This document shows, piece by piece, positions 1-8,127 of a stretch of 64,000 nt of DNA. This stretch comes from Candidatus Enterococcus willemsii (lineage in GTDB: Bacteria > Bacillota > Bacilli > Lactobacillales > Enterococcaceae), in the NCBI RefSeq assembly GCF_009933335.1, contig NZ_MAEL01000054.1, positions 1 through 64,000 of the forward strand, given 5' to 3'. The notes under the pieces are model-generated. The model had not been told where the DNA came from. It saw only the letters and a list, made by a program, of their open reading frames with translations, and searched no databases. Positions within the stretch are counted from its first letter, which is position 1, and each line of letters starts with the position of its first letter. A program made the position numbers and the translations under genes.

Positions 1-34
1 GTTTTGAGTGAGCAATCACTTCAAAATAAAATAG

Positions 35-150
35 TGTGGTGGCGATAGCGAGAAGGATACACCTGTAACCATGCCGAACACAGAAGTTAAGCTTCTTAGC
101 GCCGATTGTAGTTGGGGGTTGCCCCCTGTGAGAGTAGGACGTCGCCACGC
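35..150 (+). rRNA. rrf: 5S ribosomal RNA
   Basis: A 116-nt 5S rRNA. The 5' and 3' ends (GTGGTGGCGATAGC and GACGTCGCCACGC) pair to form helix I, and the internal CCGAACACAGAAG block is the conserved loop B/C region of Firmicute 5S. The 16S and 23S genes must lie just before the window. A terminator follows at once, so no tRNA genes trail this rRNA operon. Confidence 0.96.
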
Positions 151-158
151 AAATAAAA

Positions 159-189
159 AAGACTTGATAAATTATCGAGTCTTTTTTTG
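159..189 (+). terminator. rRNA operon terminator
   Basis: A 12-bp hairpin around GACTTGATAA/TTATCGAGTC with one G-T pair is followed by seven T residues. It sits 9 nt after the 5S gene. Confidence 0.85.
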
Positions 190-228
190 TTTTTTAATAA
201 CCTAGAATGAAAATACATTCTAGATTAT

Positions 229-717
229 TTATGGTATTGTTTCATAAGCAAGAGCTTGGATAATTGCTTGGTGTTGAGGATAATCTTTTAGTAATTGCTC
301 TTGAGTAAATAATTCAAAATCTTGGTAATCAAAACCTGGAGCAACGACACAGCTAACAAGTGCATAGTCTTCTTTCACACTTGAGCCAAAAATGGTTCCT
401 TTTGGTACAGTGTAAGAAAGGTATTCATTATTTGCAATATTTTTTCCTAAATGAATTTCTTTATAACGTCCATCAGGAAAAATACAGTGAACGGTTAACG
501 ATGTTCCTTCATGGTAAAACCAAGTTTCATCAGAAGCTAATCGATGAAAGTGTGAAGGACTTTCTGTATTTAATAAAAATAAAATACTTGTATATAGCGG
601 ACGTTCTCCATTTATTGTTTCTATCGTTTGGTCACTTCGGTCAGTTTGTTTGAAATAGCCTCCTTCGGCATGTGGTTCTAATGCCAGTTGTTCAATCCAA
701 TAAGTTGCTGTCGTCAT
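229..717 (-). CDS. Cupin-fold protein of the DUF985 family
   Basis: A protein of 162 residues made almost entirely of a DUF985 (Cupin_5) domain. The family signature EGGYFKQT is near the N terminus, followed by SPSHFHRL, DETWFYHEG and a late VAPGF segment; the His residues and Glu would line the cupin metal pocket. The biochemical role of the family is not settled. An ATG at 726 lies directly on the AAAGGA ribosome site, so I prefer the ATG at 717, which has 8-nt spacing. The gene stands alone between the rRNA terminator and msrB. Confidence 0.8.
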   Translation of the reverse strand: MTTATYWIEQLALEPHAEGGYFKQTDRSDQTIETINGERPLYTSILFLLNTESPSHFHRLASDETWFYHEGTSLTVHCIFPDGRYKEIHLGKNIANNEYLSYTVPKGTIFGSSVKEDYALVSCVVAPGFDYQDFELFTQEQLLKDYPQHQAIIQALAYETIP

Positions 718-828
718 CTTAATCATCCTTTCAGAGTCAGTTAAACGTTATTATAACATGGTACAAGCAGATAGGTAGACAATTAGAATAAACACGTAGA
801 AAATAGTAGTAAAGGATGTGTAGTTAAA

Positions 829-1263
829 ATGGAATTTTCAAAAGAGGAATTAAAAAAGAAACTTTCACCAATTGAATACGCAGTTACACAGGAAAATGCA
901 ACAGAACGACCATTTACAGGAAAATATGACAGTTTCTATGAAAAAGGTATTTATGTGGATGTTGTGAGTGGTGAACCACTTTTTGCTTCGACTGATAAAT
1001 TTGATGCGGGATGTGGCTGGCCAGCATTTTCTCGACCATTGAAAACAACAGAAATTCAAGAGAAAGAGGATTTTTCATTAAGTCGACCGAGAGTAGAAGT
1101 ACGTAGCAAAAAAGCAGATTCTCATTTAGGACATGTTTTTGAAGATGGCCCGATTGAGCAAGGTGGCCTACGTTATTGTATTAATTCAGCTGCATTGAAA
1201 TTCATTCCTTATGATGAGATGGTTGCGAAAGGGTATGAAGAATATCTTCAATACGTTCAATAA
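829..1263 (+). CDS. msrB: Peptide-methionine (R)-S-oxide reductase MsrB
   Basis: Reduces the R epimer of methionine sulfoxide in free or protein-bound methionine and so repairs oxidised proteins in the cytoplasm with thioredoxin as electron donor. It is 144 residues, the normal length. The catalytic Cys is in GGLRYCINS (C117) and the resolving Cys in AGCGWPAF (C62). The two CxxC zinc pairs of other MsrB forms are missing (YVDVVSGEP replaces the first), as is usual in Bacillus-type enzymes. HLGHVF is also conserved. The gene is monocistronic with its own terminator. Confidence 0.95.
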   Translation: MEFSKEELKKKLSPIEYAVTQENATERPFTGKYDSFYEKGIYVDVVSGEPLFASTDKFDAGCGWPAFSRPLKTTEIQEKEDFSLSRPRVEVRSKKADSHLGHVFEDGPIEQGGLRYCINSAALKFIPYDEMVAKGYEEYLQYVQ

Positions 1264-1274
1264 TCAAACTTTAG

Positions 1275-1305
1275 TCAGATAACCAATGAGTTATCTGATT
1301 TTTTT
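1275..1305 (+). terminator. msrB terminator
   Basis: A nine-base-pair hairpin TCAGATAAC/GTTATCTGA with a six-base loop, followed by a run of seven T. Confidence 0.85.
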
Positions 1306-1362
1306 CATATCTATCTGATTTGTGGTACAATAAAGGGAACATATGTACAGAAAGGAAAAAGA

Positions 1363-1965
1363 ATGTACGAATATATTATTGGAAAGATTACAGCAATTTA
1401 TCCTGCTTATATTGTGGTCGAAGTAAATGGTATCGGTTATCAAATAGCATCAGGAAATCCTTATCGTTATAGTGGAAAGATGAATCAAGAAGTAAAATTG
1501 TTTGTTCATCAAGTGATTCGTGAAGACGCTCATACCTTATATGGATTCAATAGTTTAGAAGAAAAACAATTATTTTTACGCTTAATTAGTGTATCTGGAA
1601 TTGGACCCAAAAGTGGTTTAGCAATTATGGCTAATGATGACCATGAAGGTTTGATTTCAGCAATTGAAACGGGAGATATTACATATCTAACGAAATTCCC
1701 CGGTGTAGGAAAAAAAACAGCGCAACAACTTGTGTTAGACTTAAAAGGAAAATTGGGTGAACTTTCAGGCGAATTGACAGGTTCAGTTGTAATGGAACTA
1801 TTTACAACTAATCATTCTGCTTTGGATGAAGCGATATCTGCCTTGCAGGCATTAGGCTATAGTGAACGAGAAACAAAACGCGTGCACAAATTATTACTTC
1901 AAGAATCACTCCAAACAACCGATGAATATTTAAGAGCCGGATTGAAATTAATGATGAAGAAATAA
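1363..1965 (+). CDS. ruvA: Holliday junction branch migration protein RuvA
   Basis: The tetrameric DNA-binding subunit of the RuvAB branch-migration motor, which holds the four-way junction during recombinational repair. It is 200 residues. The N-terminal OB fold opens with MYEYIIGKI and contains the [10 protein letters not shown] strand; two helix-hairpin-helix motifs follow ([12 protein letters not shown] and [12 protein letters not shown]). The C-terminal helical domain from about residue 150 contacts RuvB. An AAAGGA site precedes the ATG by 7 nt. The stop lies 10 nt before ruvB, so the pair is an operon. Confidence 0.97.
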   Translation: MYEYIIGKITAIYPAYIVVEVNGIGYQIASGNPYRYSGKMNQEVKLFVHQVIREDAHTLYGFNSLEEKQLFLRLISVSGIGPKSGLAIMANDDHEGLISAIETGDITYLTKFPGVGKKTAQQLVLDLKGKLGELSGELTGSVVMELFTTNHSALDEAISALQALGYSERETKRVHKLLLQESLQTTDEYLRAGLKLMMKK

Positions 1966-1975
1966 GGAGAAGTAC

Positions 1976-2974
1976 ATGACAGATCGAATGATTTCACCAA
2001 ATGCAAATCAAGAGGAAGAATTTTTTGAAAAATCATTACGTCCGCAATCTTTTGCGCAATATATTGGGCAAGAAAAAGTAAAACAAGAATTAAGTATTTA
2101 TATTCAAGCGGCACAAAAAAGAGAAGAAGCATTGGACCATGTGCTTCTATACGGGCCTCCGGGTCTAGGGAAAACGACGATGGCCATGGTGATTGCAAAT
2201 GAAATGCAAGTGAATATCCGTACTACAAGTGGGCCTGCTATTGAAAAGCCGGGTGATTTAATCGCAACACTTAATGAATTGGAGCCAGGAGATGTGCTAT
2301 TCGTGGATGAAATTCATCGTTTACCGCGTGTAGCAGAAGAGATGCTTTATTCAGCGATGGAAGACTTCTTTGTGGATATCATGGTCGGACAAGGCACAAC
2401 TGCACATCCTGTTCATTTTCCTTTACCACCATTCACACTTATTGGTGCGACAACGAGAGCTGGCATGCTATCAGCACCATTAAGGGATCGTTTTGGGATT
2501 ATTTCTCATATGCAATATTATGATGAAAATGATTTGAAGGAAATTGTGCAACGAACGGCTTCGATTTTTGAAACAGAAATTGTTACTGAAGGGGCAGTAG
2601 AAATTGCTCGACGTTCCAGAGGGACACCGCGAATTGCGAACCGATTGTTAAAACGGGTGCGCGATTTTGCTCAAGTACAAGCAGATGGTATTATTAACCG
2701 CGAAATTGCTGATAAGGCATTGTCATTGCTACAAGTAGATCATGAAGGTTTAGATTTAGTGGATCAAAAATTAATTAAAACAATGATTGAGTTATATAAT
2801 GGTGGTCCGGTGGGATTGAGCACGTTATCCATCAATATCGGTGAAGAACGTGAGACTGTCGAGGATATGTATGAGCCTTATTTAATTCAAAAAGGATTCT
2901 TGAAGCGAACACCTAGAGGACGAGTAGCTACTGCGCTTTCCTATGAACATTTCGGTTATCCTTATCAAGAATAG
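1976..2974 (+). CDS. ruvB: Holliday junction helicase RuvB
   Basis: The hexameric AAA+ ATPase that pumps DNA through RuvA-bound Holliday junctions. It is 332 residues. Walker A is GPPGLGKT (residues 60-67), Walker B ends VLFVDEIHR (D111, E112), sensor I lies in LIGATTRAG and the arginine finger region is PLRDRFG. A C-terminal winged helix starts near residue 255. The start has an AAGGAG site. The next gene, a TetR regulator, begins 16 nt after the stop. Confidence 0.98.
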   Translation: MTDRMISPNANQEEEFFEKSLRPQSFAQYIGQEKVKQELSIYIQAAQKREEALDHVLLYGPPGLGKTTMAMVIANEMQVNIRTTSGPAIEKPGDLIATLNELEPGDVLFVDEIHRLPRVAEEMLYSAMEDFFVDIMVGQGTTAHPVHFPLPPFTLIGATTRAGMLSAPLRDRFGIISHMQYYDENDLKEIVQRTASIFETEIVTEGAVEIARRSRGTPRIANRLLKRVRDFAQVQADGIINREIADKALSLLQVDHEGLDLVDQKLIKTMIELYNGGPVGLSTLSINIGEERETVEDMYEPYLIQKGFLKRTPRGRVATALSYEHFGYPYQE

Positions 2975-2990
2975 TACAAGTGAGGTAAGT

Positions 2991-3560
2991 ATGGCAGAGG
3001 GAAAAAAGACAAAAGCAGCAATTGCATCCGCATATATTCAATTATGTGAGGAAAAAGAATATGCAAAAATTAGTGTGCAAGATATTGCTTTAAAGGCATC
3101 AATTAATCGTCAAACGTTTTATTATCATTTTCAAGATAAAAATGAATTATTACGATGGGTCTATTTTAATGATTCGTTGAAATTCTTAGCAAGTAAAGAA
3201 GTAAAACTAGATAATTGGGAAGAACAGGCACTAAAAATGCTGAAACGAATGCAGGAAAAGCAGGTATTTTATCAAAATACTATGATTGGCAATCGAACCA
3301 TTCTGATTAATGAATTTTTTACTGTTGTTCAATCTATTTTTAGGCAATTATTTCGTCAAGTCGATGAAGAAAAAGTATTATCAAAACAAGATATTGATTT
3401 TTATAGTCGATTTTTTTCTTTCGGTTGTAGTGGGATTTTAGAGGCTTGGATTTGTGGGAATTTCCAAGAATCTGCATTGGAGATTGCTACACAGCTATTT
3501 CGTTTAGCACAAGATATTGAAGTCTTCTCTTATCGTATTTATCAAAGAAAAGAGGAATAA
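2991..3560 (+). CDS. TetR/AcrR-family regulator
   Basis: A 189-residue regulator. The N-terminal 60 residues form a TetR helix-turn-helix (ISVQDIALKASINRQTFYYHF), and the rest is a divergent ligand domain of the type found in DhaS-like members. An open frame extends back to 2943 inside ruvB, but the ATG at 2991 has a GAGG site upstream and matches the usual TetR N terminus, so I use it. It lies between ruvB and a phosphatase with gaps of 16 and 4 nt and is probably cotranscribed. Its target genes are not visible. Confidence 0.85.
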   Translation: MAEGKKTKAAIASAYIQLCEEKEYAKISVQDIALKASINRQTFYYHFQDKNELLRWVYFNDSLKFLASKEVKLDNWEEQALKMLKRMQEKQVFYQNTMIGNRTILINEFFTVVQSIFRQLFRQVDEEKVLSKQDIDFYSRFFSFGCSGILEAWICGNFQESALEIATQLFRLAQDIEVFSYRIYQRKEE

Positions 3561-3564
3561 AGTG

Positions 3565-4023
3565 ATGACAAAAGTGTTATTTGTTTGTTTAGGAAATATT
3601 TGTCGCTCACCAATGGCGGAAGGGCTAATGAAAAAGTATAATGAGGAGCAACGCTTAGGCTTAGTTATCGATTCAGCAGCAACTAGCCGCTGGGAAGTGG
3701 GGAATCCGCCTTATGCAGGTACGCAGGAAATTCTCAAAAGAGAGAACATTGATTTTTCAGGAATGTATGCAAGACAAATCCAGCCAAAAGATTTTGAAGA
3801 ATTTGATTGGATTATCGGCATGGACCATCAGAACGTCAAAGATTTGATGCGTTTAGCACCAAGTGGCACAGAAGAAAAAATTCATCTGTATATGGAAGTG
3901 GTACCGGGCAAAGAAGAACAAGAAGTACCAGATCCATGGTATACAGATAATTTTGAAGAAACCTATCAGATGTTATCAGAAGGTCTATCATTGTGGGGAG
4001 AAAAGTTTGGGTCTTATTCTTAG
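3565..4023 (+). CDS. Low-molecular-weight protein-tyrosine phosphatase
   Basis: A 152-residue LMW-PTP-fold phosphatase. The P-loop VCLGNICRSP carries the nucleophile C8 and R14 of the C(X5)R motif, and the general acid is D123 in the VPDPWY loop. Family members remove phosphate from phosphotyrosine or, in some relatives, phosphoarginine. No cognate tyrosine kinase is in the window. The frame is open upstream into the TetR gene, but the ATG at 3565 has an AGAGGAA site and matches family starts. It follows the TetR gene by 4 nt. Confidence 0.9.
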   Translation: MTKVLFVCLGNICRSPMAEGLMKKYNEEQRLGLVIDSAATSRWEVGNPPYAGTQEILKRENIDFSGMYARQIQPKDFEEFDWIIGMDHQNVKDLMRLAPSGTEEKIHLYMEVVPGKEEQEVPDPWYTDNFEETYQMLSEGLSLWGEKFGSYS

Positions 4024-4047
4024 TGGAAGCAGAAAGGAAGAATTGTT

Positions 4048-4404
4048 ATGGAGAAACCTTCGACAATTAAAAAACTTAGAAATTTCCTTGTCATGACCTC
4101 AAGCGTGTTATTAGATACTTTTTTAAGCGATGACGCAGATAAACGTTTGGCCAAAGCGAAATTACGGGAAATGCGTGAAACGTTGCAACGTGCGGCTTAT
4201 GAAAAAAGTCTCGTTGTCCTGCAATTAGACTCAGAAAATAATGAAGTTATTTCTGGGTGGATTGTTGGAAAAAACATTGGAAAAGAACAAGTGGTCATTA
4301 AAATTCAAGATAATCAACAGCAAATGCGTATTGTTGATTTGAAATCAATTGTTAAAGTGAGCACTCTTTCCCCAGAAGGAAAAAATATGAAAGCAGCAAG
4401 ATAA
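4048..4404 (+). CDS. Conserved hypothetical protein, possible small beta domain
   Basis: A 118-residue protein that I cannot assign to a named family. Residues 1-50 are basic and helical (KKLRNFLVM, then RLAKAKLREMRET). Residues 55-105 read as a small beta barrel (SLVVLQLDSEN, EVISGWIVGK, EQVVIKIQDN, MRIVDLKSIVKV), which suggests an Sm- or SH3-like fold. That is inference from pattern only. It has a GGAAG site, follows the phosphatase by 24 nt, and ends at a clear terminator, so it is the last gene of the ruvA transcript. Confidence 0.65.
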   Translation: MEKPSTIKKLRNFLVMTSSVLLDTFLSDDADKRLAKAKLREMRETLQRAAYEKSLVVLQLDSENNEVISGWIVGKNIGKEQVVIKIQDNQQQMRIVDLKSIVKVSTLSPEGKNMKAAR

Positions 4405-4406
4405 GT

Positions 4407-4447
4407 AAAGAGTGGACGTGTTAGAATACTACGCCCACTCTTTTTTG
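4407..4447 (+). terminator. Terminator of the ruvAB-phosphatase operon
   Basis: Hairpin arms AAAGAGTGG and CCACTCTTT, extended by CG pairs, with a T run on the + strand. The preceding A-rich bases let it also serve the converging GNAT gene. Confidence 0.85.
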
Positions 4448-4465
4448 TTTTGAGACCAATGAGTC

Positions 4466-4891
4466 TTATTTTTGCCAAATCATTTCAAATGCGATTTCTC
4501 CTGTTTCATCAGTAGTAGTTTTCGTGACTGTGAACCCTTGCGAGCGGTAAAAATGATACGCGGTGCTATTTTTTTGGTAAACAGTTAAGGACAAGGTAGT
4601 AGCATGTTGTTTGGCTGCAGTTAGTAATTTTTTGCCGATACCTTTTTGTTGCGTACTTGGTTCTACAAAAATACCTGCAATATACGTATCGATGAGTCCA
4701 ATAAATCCTAAGATTTTCTCTTTTCGATAAACAAAGAAGGTTGCTTGCGTCAGTTGCTCTTTTACTTCAGGGTACATTTGATGCCAATAAGTAGGGGCGA
4801 TAAAATCATGTGCCTGTAAATTAGTACCTAACCAAATTGTCGCAATTTCATCTAATTCATTCGGTGTTAGTGTGGATAAATAATCAATCAT
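4466..4891 (-). CDS. GNAT-family N-acetyltransferase
   Basis: A protein of 141 residues with a complete GNAT fold. The acetyl-CoA loop is QQKGIGKKLL, preceded by the beta-4 strand YIAGIFVEP and followed by LTVYQKNSTAYHFYRSQGF, the usual motif B. The substrate is unknown. Two ATG codons lie next to each other (4894 and 4891) after a GGGAGG site; the second has the better spacing of 7 nt. It converges on the upstream operon and shares the spacer with its terminator. Confidence 0.82.
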   Translation of the reverse strand: MIDYLSTLTPNELDEIATIWLGTNLQAHDFIAPTYWHQMYPEVKEQLTQATFFVYRKEKILGFIGLIDTYIAGIFVEPSTQQKGIGKKLLTAAKQHATTLSLTVYQKNSTAYHFYRSQGFTVTKTTTDETGEIAFEMIWQK

Positions 4892-4977
4892 CATACAACC
4901 TCCCAACTAATTTAATAAATATAAACAGTTTTATCATAATTTATTCACACTTATCCATTATATTATATACATACCAA

Positions 4978-5050
4978 CAAACAACCCTAACAAAACACTT
5001 TTTCATTTTTACTCCTTGACCTGCCATCCCCTATTGGCAGGTCACTTTTT
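4978..5050 (+). ncRNA. Candidate small RNA upstream of nox
   Basis: A strong terminator (GACCTGCCA/TGGCAGGTC stem, then T6) lies at 5019-5050 with no + strand gene before it; the nearest + strand gene stopped at 4404 behind its own terminator. A possible promoter TTCACA-N16-TATACA (4944-4971) would give a transcript of about 75 nt. It carries ACTCCTT, able to pair with Shine-Dalgarno sequences, and a TCCCC stretch in the terminator loop. This is inference from layout only. Confidence 0.35.
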
Positions 5051-5223
5051 TAGTTTTTAAAGTATTTTATTCACAAACTATTTTTTTTAATTTATATTAA
5101 TTAGACAAAATGATTGTTCTGCCGTGTTTTTTAGAAAAAACTCTCACTTTTTTTGCTTGTGCAAAAAAAAATGATAGTTTCTTCGTTCACAATCTATGTA
5201 TACTAAGGATGTAAGTTAAAGGT

Positions 5224-5265
5224 AATCACTTTTGATAAGAACGTTTTCACTAAAAGAAAGTGATT
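5224..5265 (+). promoter_or_regulatory. nox leader: inverted repeat with candidate CcpA cre site
   Basis: Arms AATCACTTT (5224-5232) and AAAGTGATT (5257-5265) bracket a loop holding TAAGAACGTTTTCA (5236-5249). Read on the - strand this loop matches the cre consensus TGNAANCGNWNNCA at all but one fixed position. The element lies between a TATACT box (5199-5204) and the GGAGG site of nox, so it is in the leader. Its function is inferred. Confidence 0.4.
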
Positions 5266-5288
5266 AATAAAACTAGGAGGAATTCTCA

Positions 5289-6620
5289 ATGACAAAAACA
5301 GTAATTATTGGATCGAATCACGCAGGTATTGCCGCTGGGAACATTTTATTAGATAAATATAACCAAGAAGTAGTTATGATTGAACGTAACTCAAATTTCA
5401 GTTACTTAAGTTGTGGAACAGCTCTTTGGGTAGGACGTCAAATCGATGAAGTAGACGGTTTATTCTATACAAATCGTGATGATTTTGAAGCAAAAGGTGC
5501 TAAAGTTTATTTAGAAACAACAGTAGATCATATTGATTTTGAGAAAAAAGAAGTGCATTCTGTGACAGCTTCTGGTGAAGAATTGGTAGAAACATACGAC
5601 AAACTTATTCTAGCAACAGGTTCTGTCCCAATTTCTCCAAAAGTACCAGGAAATGATTTAAAAAATATCACATTCATGAAAAAATTCCAAGAAGGTCAAT
5701 TTATTGATAACTTGTTAGAATCAGATGAAATTCAAAATATCGCGGTTATTGGTGCAGGATACATCGGTGTGGAAATGGCAGAAGCAGCGAAACGCCGTGG
5801 CAAAAATGTCTTGTTATTTGATGCAGCAGATCGCTCATTACCAAGCTACTATGACCCAGAATTTACTGATGCAATGGACAAAAACTTAGCAGATCATGGG
5901 ATTGAATTGCACTTAGGTGAATTAGTACAAGAATACCGCGGAACTGATAAAGTTGAAACAGTTGTCACTGAAAAAGGTGAGTATGCAGCAGACTTAGTTA
6001 TCAACGCAATTGGTTTCTTACCAAACAGTGAATTAGGTAAAGATGAATTAGATTTATTTGTGAACGGGGCTTATTTAGTTGACCGTCATCAACGTACAAG
6101 CAATCCAGACGTGTATGCAGTAGGTGACTGTGCAACTGTTTACTCAAATGCATTGCAAGATACAGCTTATATTGCTTTAGCAACAAATGCCGTTCGTACT
6201 GGAATGGTTGCGGGTGAAAACATTGGTGGAAACGAAATTGAATCACCAGGAGTTCAAGGCTCAAATGGTATTTCAATCTTTGGTTACAATATGGTATCAA
6301 CTGGTTATTCAGTAACAGCAGCACCTCGCTTTGGCTTAGATGTGAAGTATACTGACTTTGAAGATACACAAAAACCAGGCTTCATGCATGATAACCATGA
6401 TGTAAAAATCCGTATTGTTTACGATGCAAACACTCGTCGTATTGTCGGTGCACAAATGGCATCAACAACATCTGAAATTTCAATGGCTATCCACATGTTC
6501 TCATTAGCGATTGAACGTGGTGTAACAATTGATGAGTTGGCATTACTAGACTTGTTCTTCTTGCCACACTTTAACCAACCTTATAACTATATCAATAAAG
6601 CCGCATTAGCAGCTGAATAA
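5289..6620 (+). CDS. nox: NADH oxidase, water-forming (Nox)
   Basis: A cytoplasmic FAD enzyme that reduces O2 to two H2O with NADH, regenerating NAD+ and removing oxygen during aerobic growth. It is 443 residues, close to the enterococcal enzyme. The redox Cys that cycles through sulfenic acid is C42 in LSCGTALW, with H11 in the first nucleotide-binding motif (IIGSNHAGIAA). The NADH-binding fold is VIGAGYIGVEMAEA at about 153-166, and FAD contacts are at DVYAVGDCA near residue 275. The gene is monocistronic with a GGAGG site and a terminator. Confidence 0.96.
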   Translation: MTKTVIIGSNHAGIAAGNILLDKYNQEVVMIERNSNFSYLSCGTALWVGRQIDEVDGLFYTNRDDFEAKGAKVYLETTVDHIDFEKKEVHSVTASGEELVETYDKLILATGSVPISPKVPGNDLKNITFMKKFQEGQFIDNLLESDEIQNIAVIGAGYIGVEMAEAAKRRGKNVLLFDAADRSLPSYYDPEFTDAMDKNLADHGIELHLGELVQEYRGTDKVETVVTEKGEYAADLVINAIGFLPNSELGKDELDLFVNGAYLVDRHQRTSNPDVYAVGDCATVYSNALQDTAYIALATNAVRTGMVAGENIGGNEIESPGVQGSNGISIFGYNMVSTGYSVTAAPRFGLDVKYTDFEDTQKPGFMHDNHDVKIRIVYDANTRRIVGAQMASTTSEISMAIHMFSLAIERGVTIDELALLDLFFLPHFNQPYNYINKAALAAE

Positions 6621-6624
6621 TAAC

Positions 6625-6656
6625 AAAAAGGCATCCGTCATTCGGATGCCTTTTGT
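6625..6656. terminator. Bidirectional terminator, nox / DUF1801 gene
   Basis: The stem AAAAGGCATCCG/CGGATGCCTTTT is flanked by A and T runs, so it can act in both directions. It overlaps the end of the converging gene at 6638. Confidence 0.85.
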
Positions 6657-7048
6657 GTGTCATTCCAAGCAATCACATCAGTGACAATAGCTTCCAGCAC
6701 GTTGAAATCAATTTTTTTTGGATTTCGTAATCGCAAACAAATTTTTCCCACAGCTGATTTGGCAAAATGTTGCTCGTAGCTTTTTAAAATTGGTTGGCCA
6801 TTTTTTTCGCCACTGATATAAAGAGAAACATTATTCTTTTGTGGGGCTAAACTAAGAAGGGAATTGTAAATATCATCTGTAGCATCATACAACTCGCCAT
6901 AGCCAATAAAGGTGATGGTTCCACTAGCAATCAAACGACGAGAAAGCTGTGGGAAAGTTGTTTGTATCCATTGATCAAGCAGATGGAACAATTCACGATG
7001 TTCGCTAGTTTCGATTAATTCTTCTATTGTTTTGGCAGAGCTGTTCAT
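6638..7048 (-). CDS. DUF1801 (YdhG-like) protein
   Basis: A protein of 136 residues with a DUF1801 fold, related to the frataxin-like YdhG proteins. Visible landmarks are the LIASGTITFIGYGEL segment, NVSLYISGEKNGQPIL and SAVGKICLRLRNPKKIDFNV. Some relatives have been linked to iron handling, but there is no direct sign of iron binding here. The gene begins 4 nt after the stop of the nucleotidyltransferase gene, so the two form an operon. A second DUF1801 gene lies at 43678-44040. Confidence 0.75.
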   Translation of the reverse strand: MNSSAKTIEELIETSEHRELFHLLDQWIQTTFPQLSRRLIASGTITFIGYGELYDATDDIYNSLLSLAPQKNNVSLYISGEKNGQPILKSYEQHFAKSAVGKICLRLRNPKKIDFNVLEAIVTDVIAWNDTQKASE

Positions 7049-7052
7049 ACTA

Positions 7053-7850
7053 TCATTTCTCCTTTTCTACGAGGGCTGTAATTTTGTTGAATTGACTGAT
7101 GTTAAAGCTAATTGGAAATTCCTGAGAAATTTTTTGACTAATATCTCTAATTAAACTAGTCATTGTAGTTATAAATGCGGTGCCTTCTAATTGTGATAGC
7201 TCATTTAACTGGTTGAGTTGAGCGGAAGATAGTTTAGTGCGAGTGCCTTCATACTTACTCCAATCTCCCAAACTATTGGGTAAATACTGTTGCTGCATAT
7301 ACCAAAAGGATACTAGAATATGTTTCAAAGTTAGTTGACAACTTAGGGCATAATGGCCTTCTTTTCTACGATAACGACGATAATATTCATGTAAGTAGGC
7401 ATAATATTTTGTCATAAAATACGTAAACTTTTCTTGTGATGGTACATAGGTAACACGTTGAGAATCTTCTTTGATATCGAGCAATTGATTGGCTGTATCT
7501 TTAAGAATGGCAATGTCAGCTAACCAAGGATTAGGTGCGAGATCTTTCCAAGTATAAATAAAGATATCTAGCTTAATAAATGTTTCAAAATGAACAACTG
7601 CATAGAAATCCGTTTGTGTTTCTATAAAAAGAATAGCATCCAATTGATTTAATAATGACTGTAAAAAGTTTGATTTCTGAAGAGGGGATGTAATCACAAT
7701 ACGAAAATCAATATCAGAATAGCAATCAGTCGTACCTGTAGCTAATGAGCCACCTAAAAAAATCCCTTCAATAGTAGGATTATCCTGAGTGAGACTTAGG
7801 ATTTGGTCAAGCAGAAGTTGTCTAGCACTATTAAGATGTGTACGATACAT
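7053..7850 (-). CDS. Nucleotidyltransferase-fold protein
   Basis: A protein of 265 residues with an N-terminal pol-beta-type nucleotidyltransferase domain: FLGGSLATGTTD carries the GGS motif (33-35) and SDIDFR the two metal-binding Asp (D46, D48). The C-terminal half is helical. This layout resembles aminoglycoside adenylyltransferases of the ANT(6) kind, but identity to a resistance enzyme is not evident, so the substrate is left open. The ATG at 7850 has a GGAGG site 8 nt upstream; the TTG at 7865 falls inside that site and is rejected. Confidence 0.7.
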   Translation of the reverse strand: MYRTHLNSARQLLLDQILSLTQDNPTIEGIFLGGSLATGTTDCYSDIDFRIVITSPLQKSNFLQSLLNQLDAILFIETQTDFYAVVHFETFIKLDIFIYTWKDLAPNPWLADIAILKDTANQLLDIKEDSQRVTYVPSQEKFTYFMTKYYAYLHEYYRRYRRKEGHYALSCQLTLKHILVSFWYMQQQYLPNSLGDWSKYEGTRTKLSSAQLNQLNELSQLEGTAFITTMTSLIRDISQKISQEFPISFNISQFNKITALVEKEK

Positions 7851-7928
7851 AACTAGTTCCTCCAAACTTTTGCTTTAATTATATCATGAGCCGATTGAAA
7901 GAAAATGGAATTATTTCAGTCAATCTGA

Positions 7929-7957
7929 TTGACAAAGGAACACGGATTTGTTATGAT
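7929..7957 (+). promoter_or_regulatory. Promoter of the infC operon
   Basis: TTGACA (7929-7934), a 17-nt spacer, then TATGAT (7952-7957). This is nearly a consensus sigma-A promoter and would start transcription near 7964, just before the leader. Confidence 0.85.
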
Positions 7958-7963
7958 ATAAAA

Positions 7964-8097
7964 GTTGAGAAATTAAAGTAGAAGTCCCACTTCTCGCCTA
8001 AGTGAATGTCTTACTGGGCTGAATAGTATTCTAACTAAGGATTTAGTAATGAATGACGGTGGGTTCTTTGATAAAAAGAAGCCATTTTTTTATTGCT
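7964..8097 (+). promoter_or_regulatory. L20-type autoregulatory leader of infC-rpmI-rplT
   Basis: A leader of about 130 nt with a 5' hairpin GAAGTCCCACTTC (7981-7993). A distal GGTGGG segment can pair back to CCCAC. A terminator stem follows (GGTTCTTT/AAAGAAGCC type, about 8058-8090) with a T run. In Bacillus, ribosomal protein L20 binds an equivalent leader and promotes termination of this operon. Position, gene order and the CCCAC/GTGGG long-range pairing fit that family; L20 binding itself is inferred. Confidence 0.75.
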
Positions 8098-8127
8098 TTA
8101 TTTTTCTCTCAAATAACTTGGAGGTGA

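Noticed and set aside
2943-2990. Upstream start of the TetR gene overlapping ruvB
   Set aside because: The extra 16 residues do not match TetR starts, and the ATG at 2991 has its own ribosome site.
5060-5200. Rex operators upstream of nox
   Set aside because: Half-sites TTCACAA and TTGTG occur, but no pair has the 8-bp gap of a Rex site, so I do not call one.
7053-7850. Aminoglycoside resistance gene
   Set aside because: The nucleotidyltransferase motifs fit, but they are shared by many unrelated enzymes and nothing links this gene to a resistance element.
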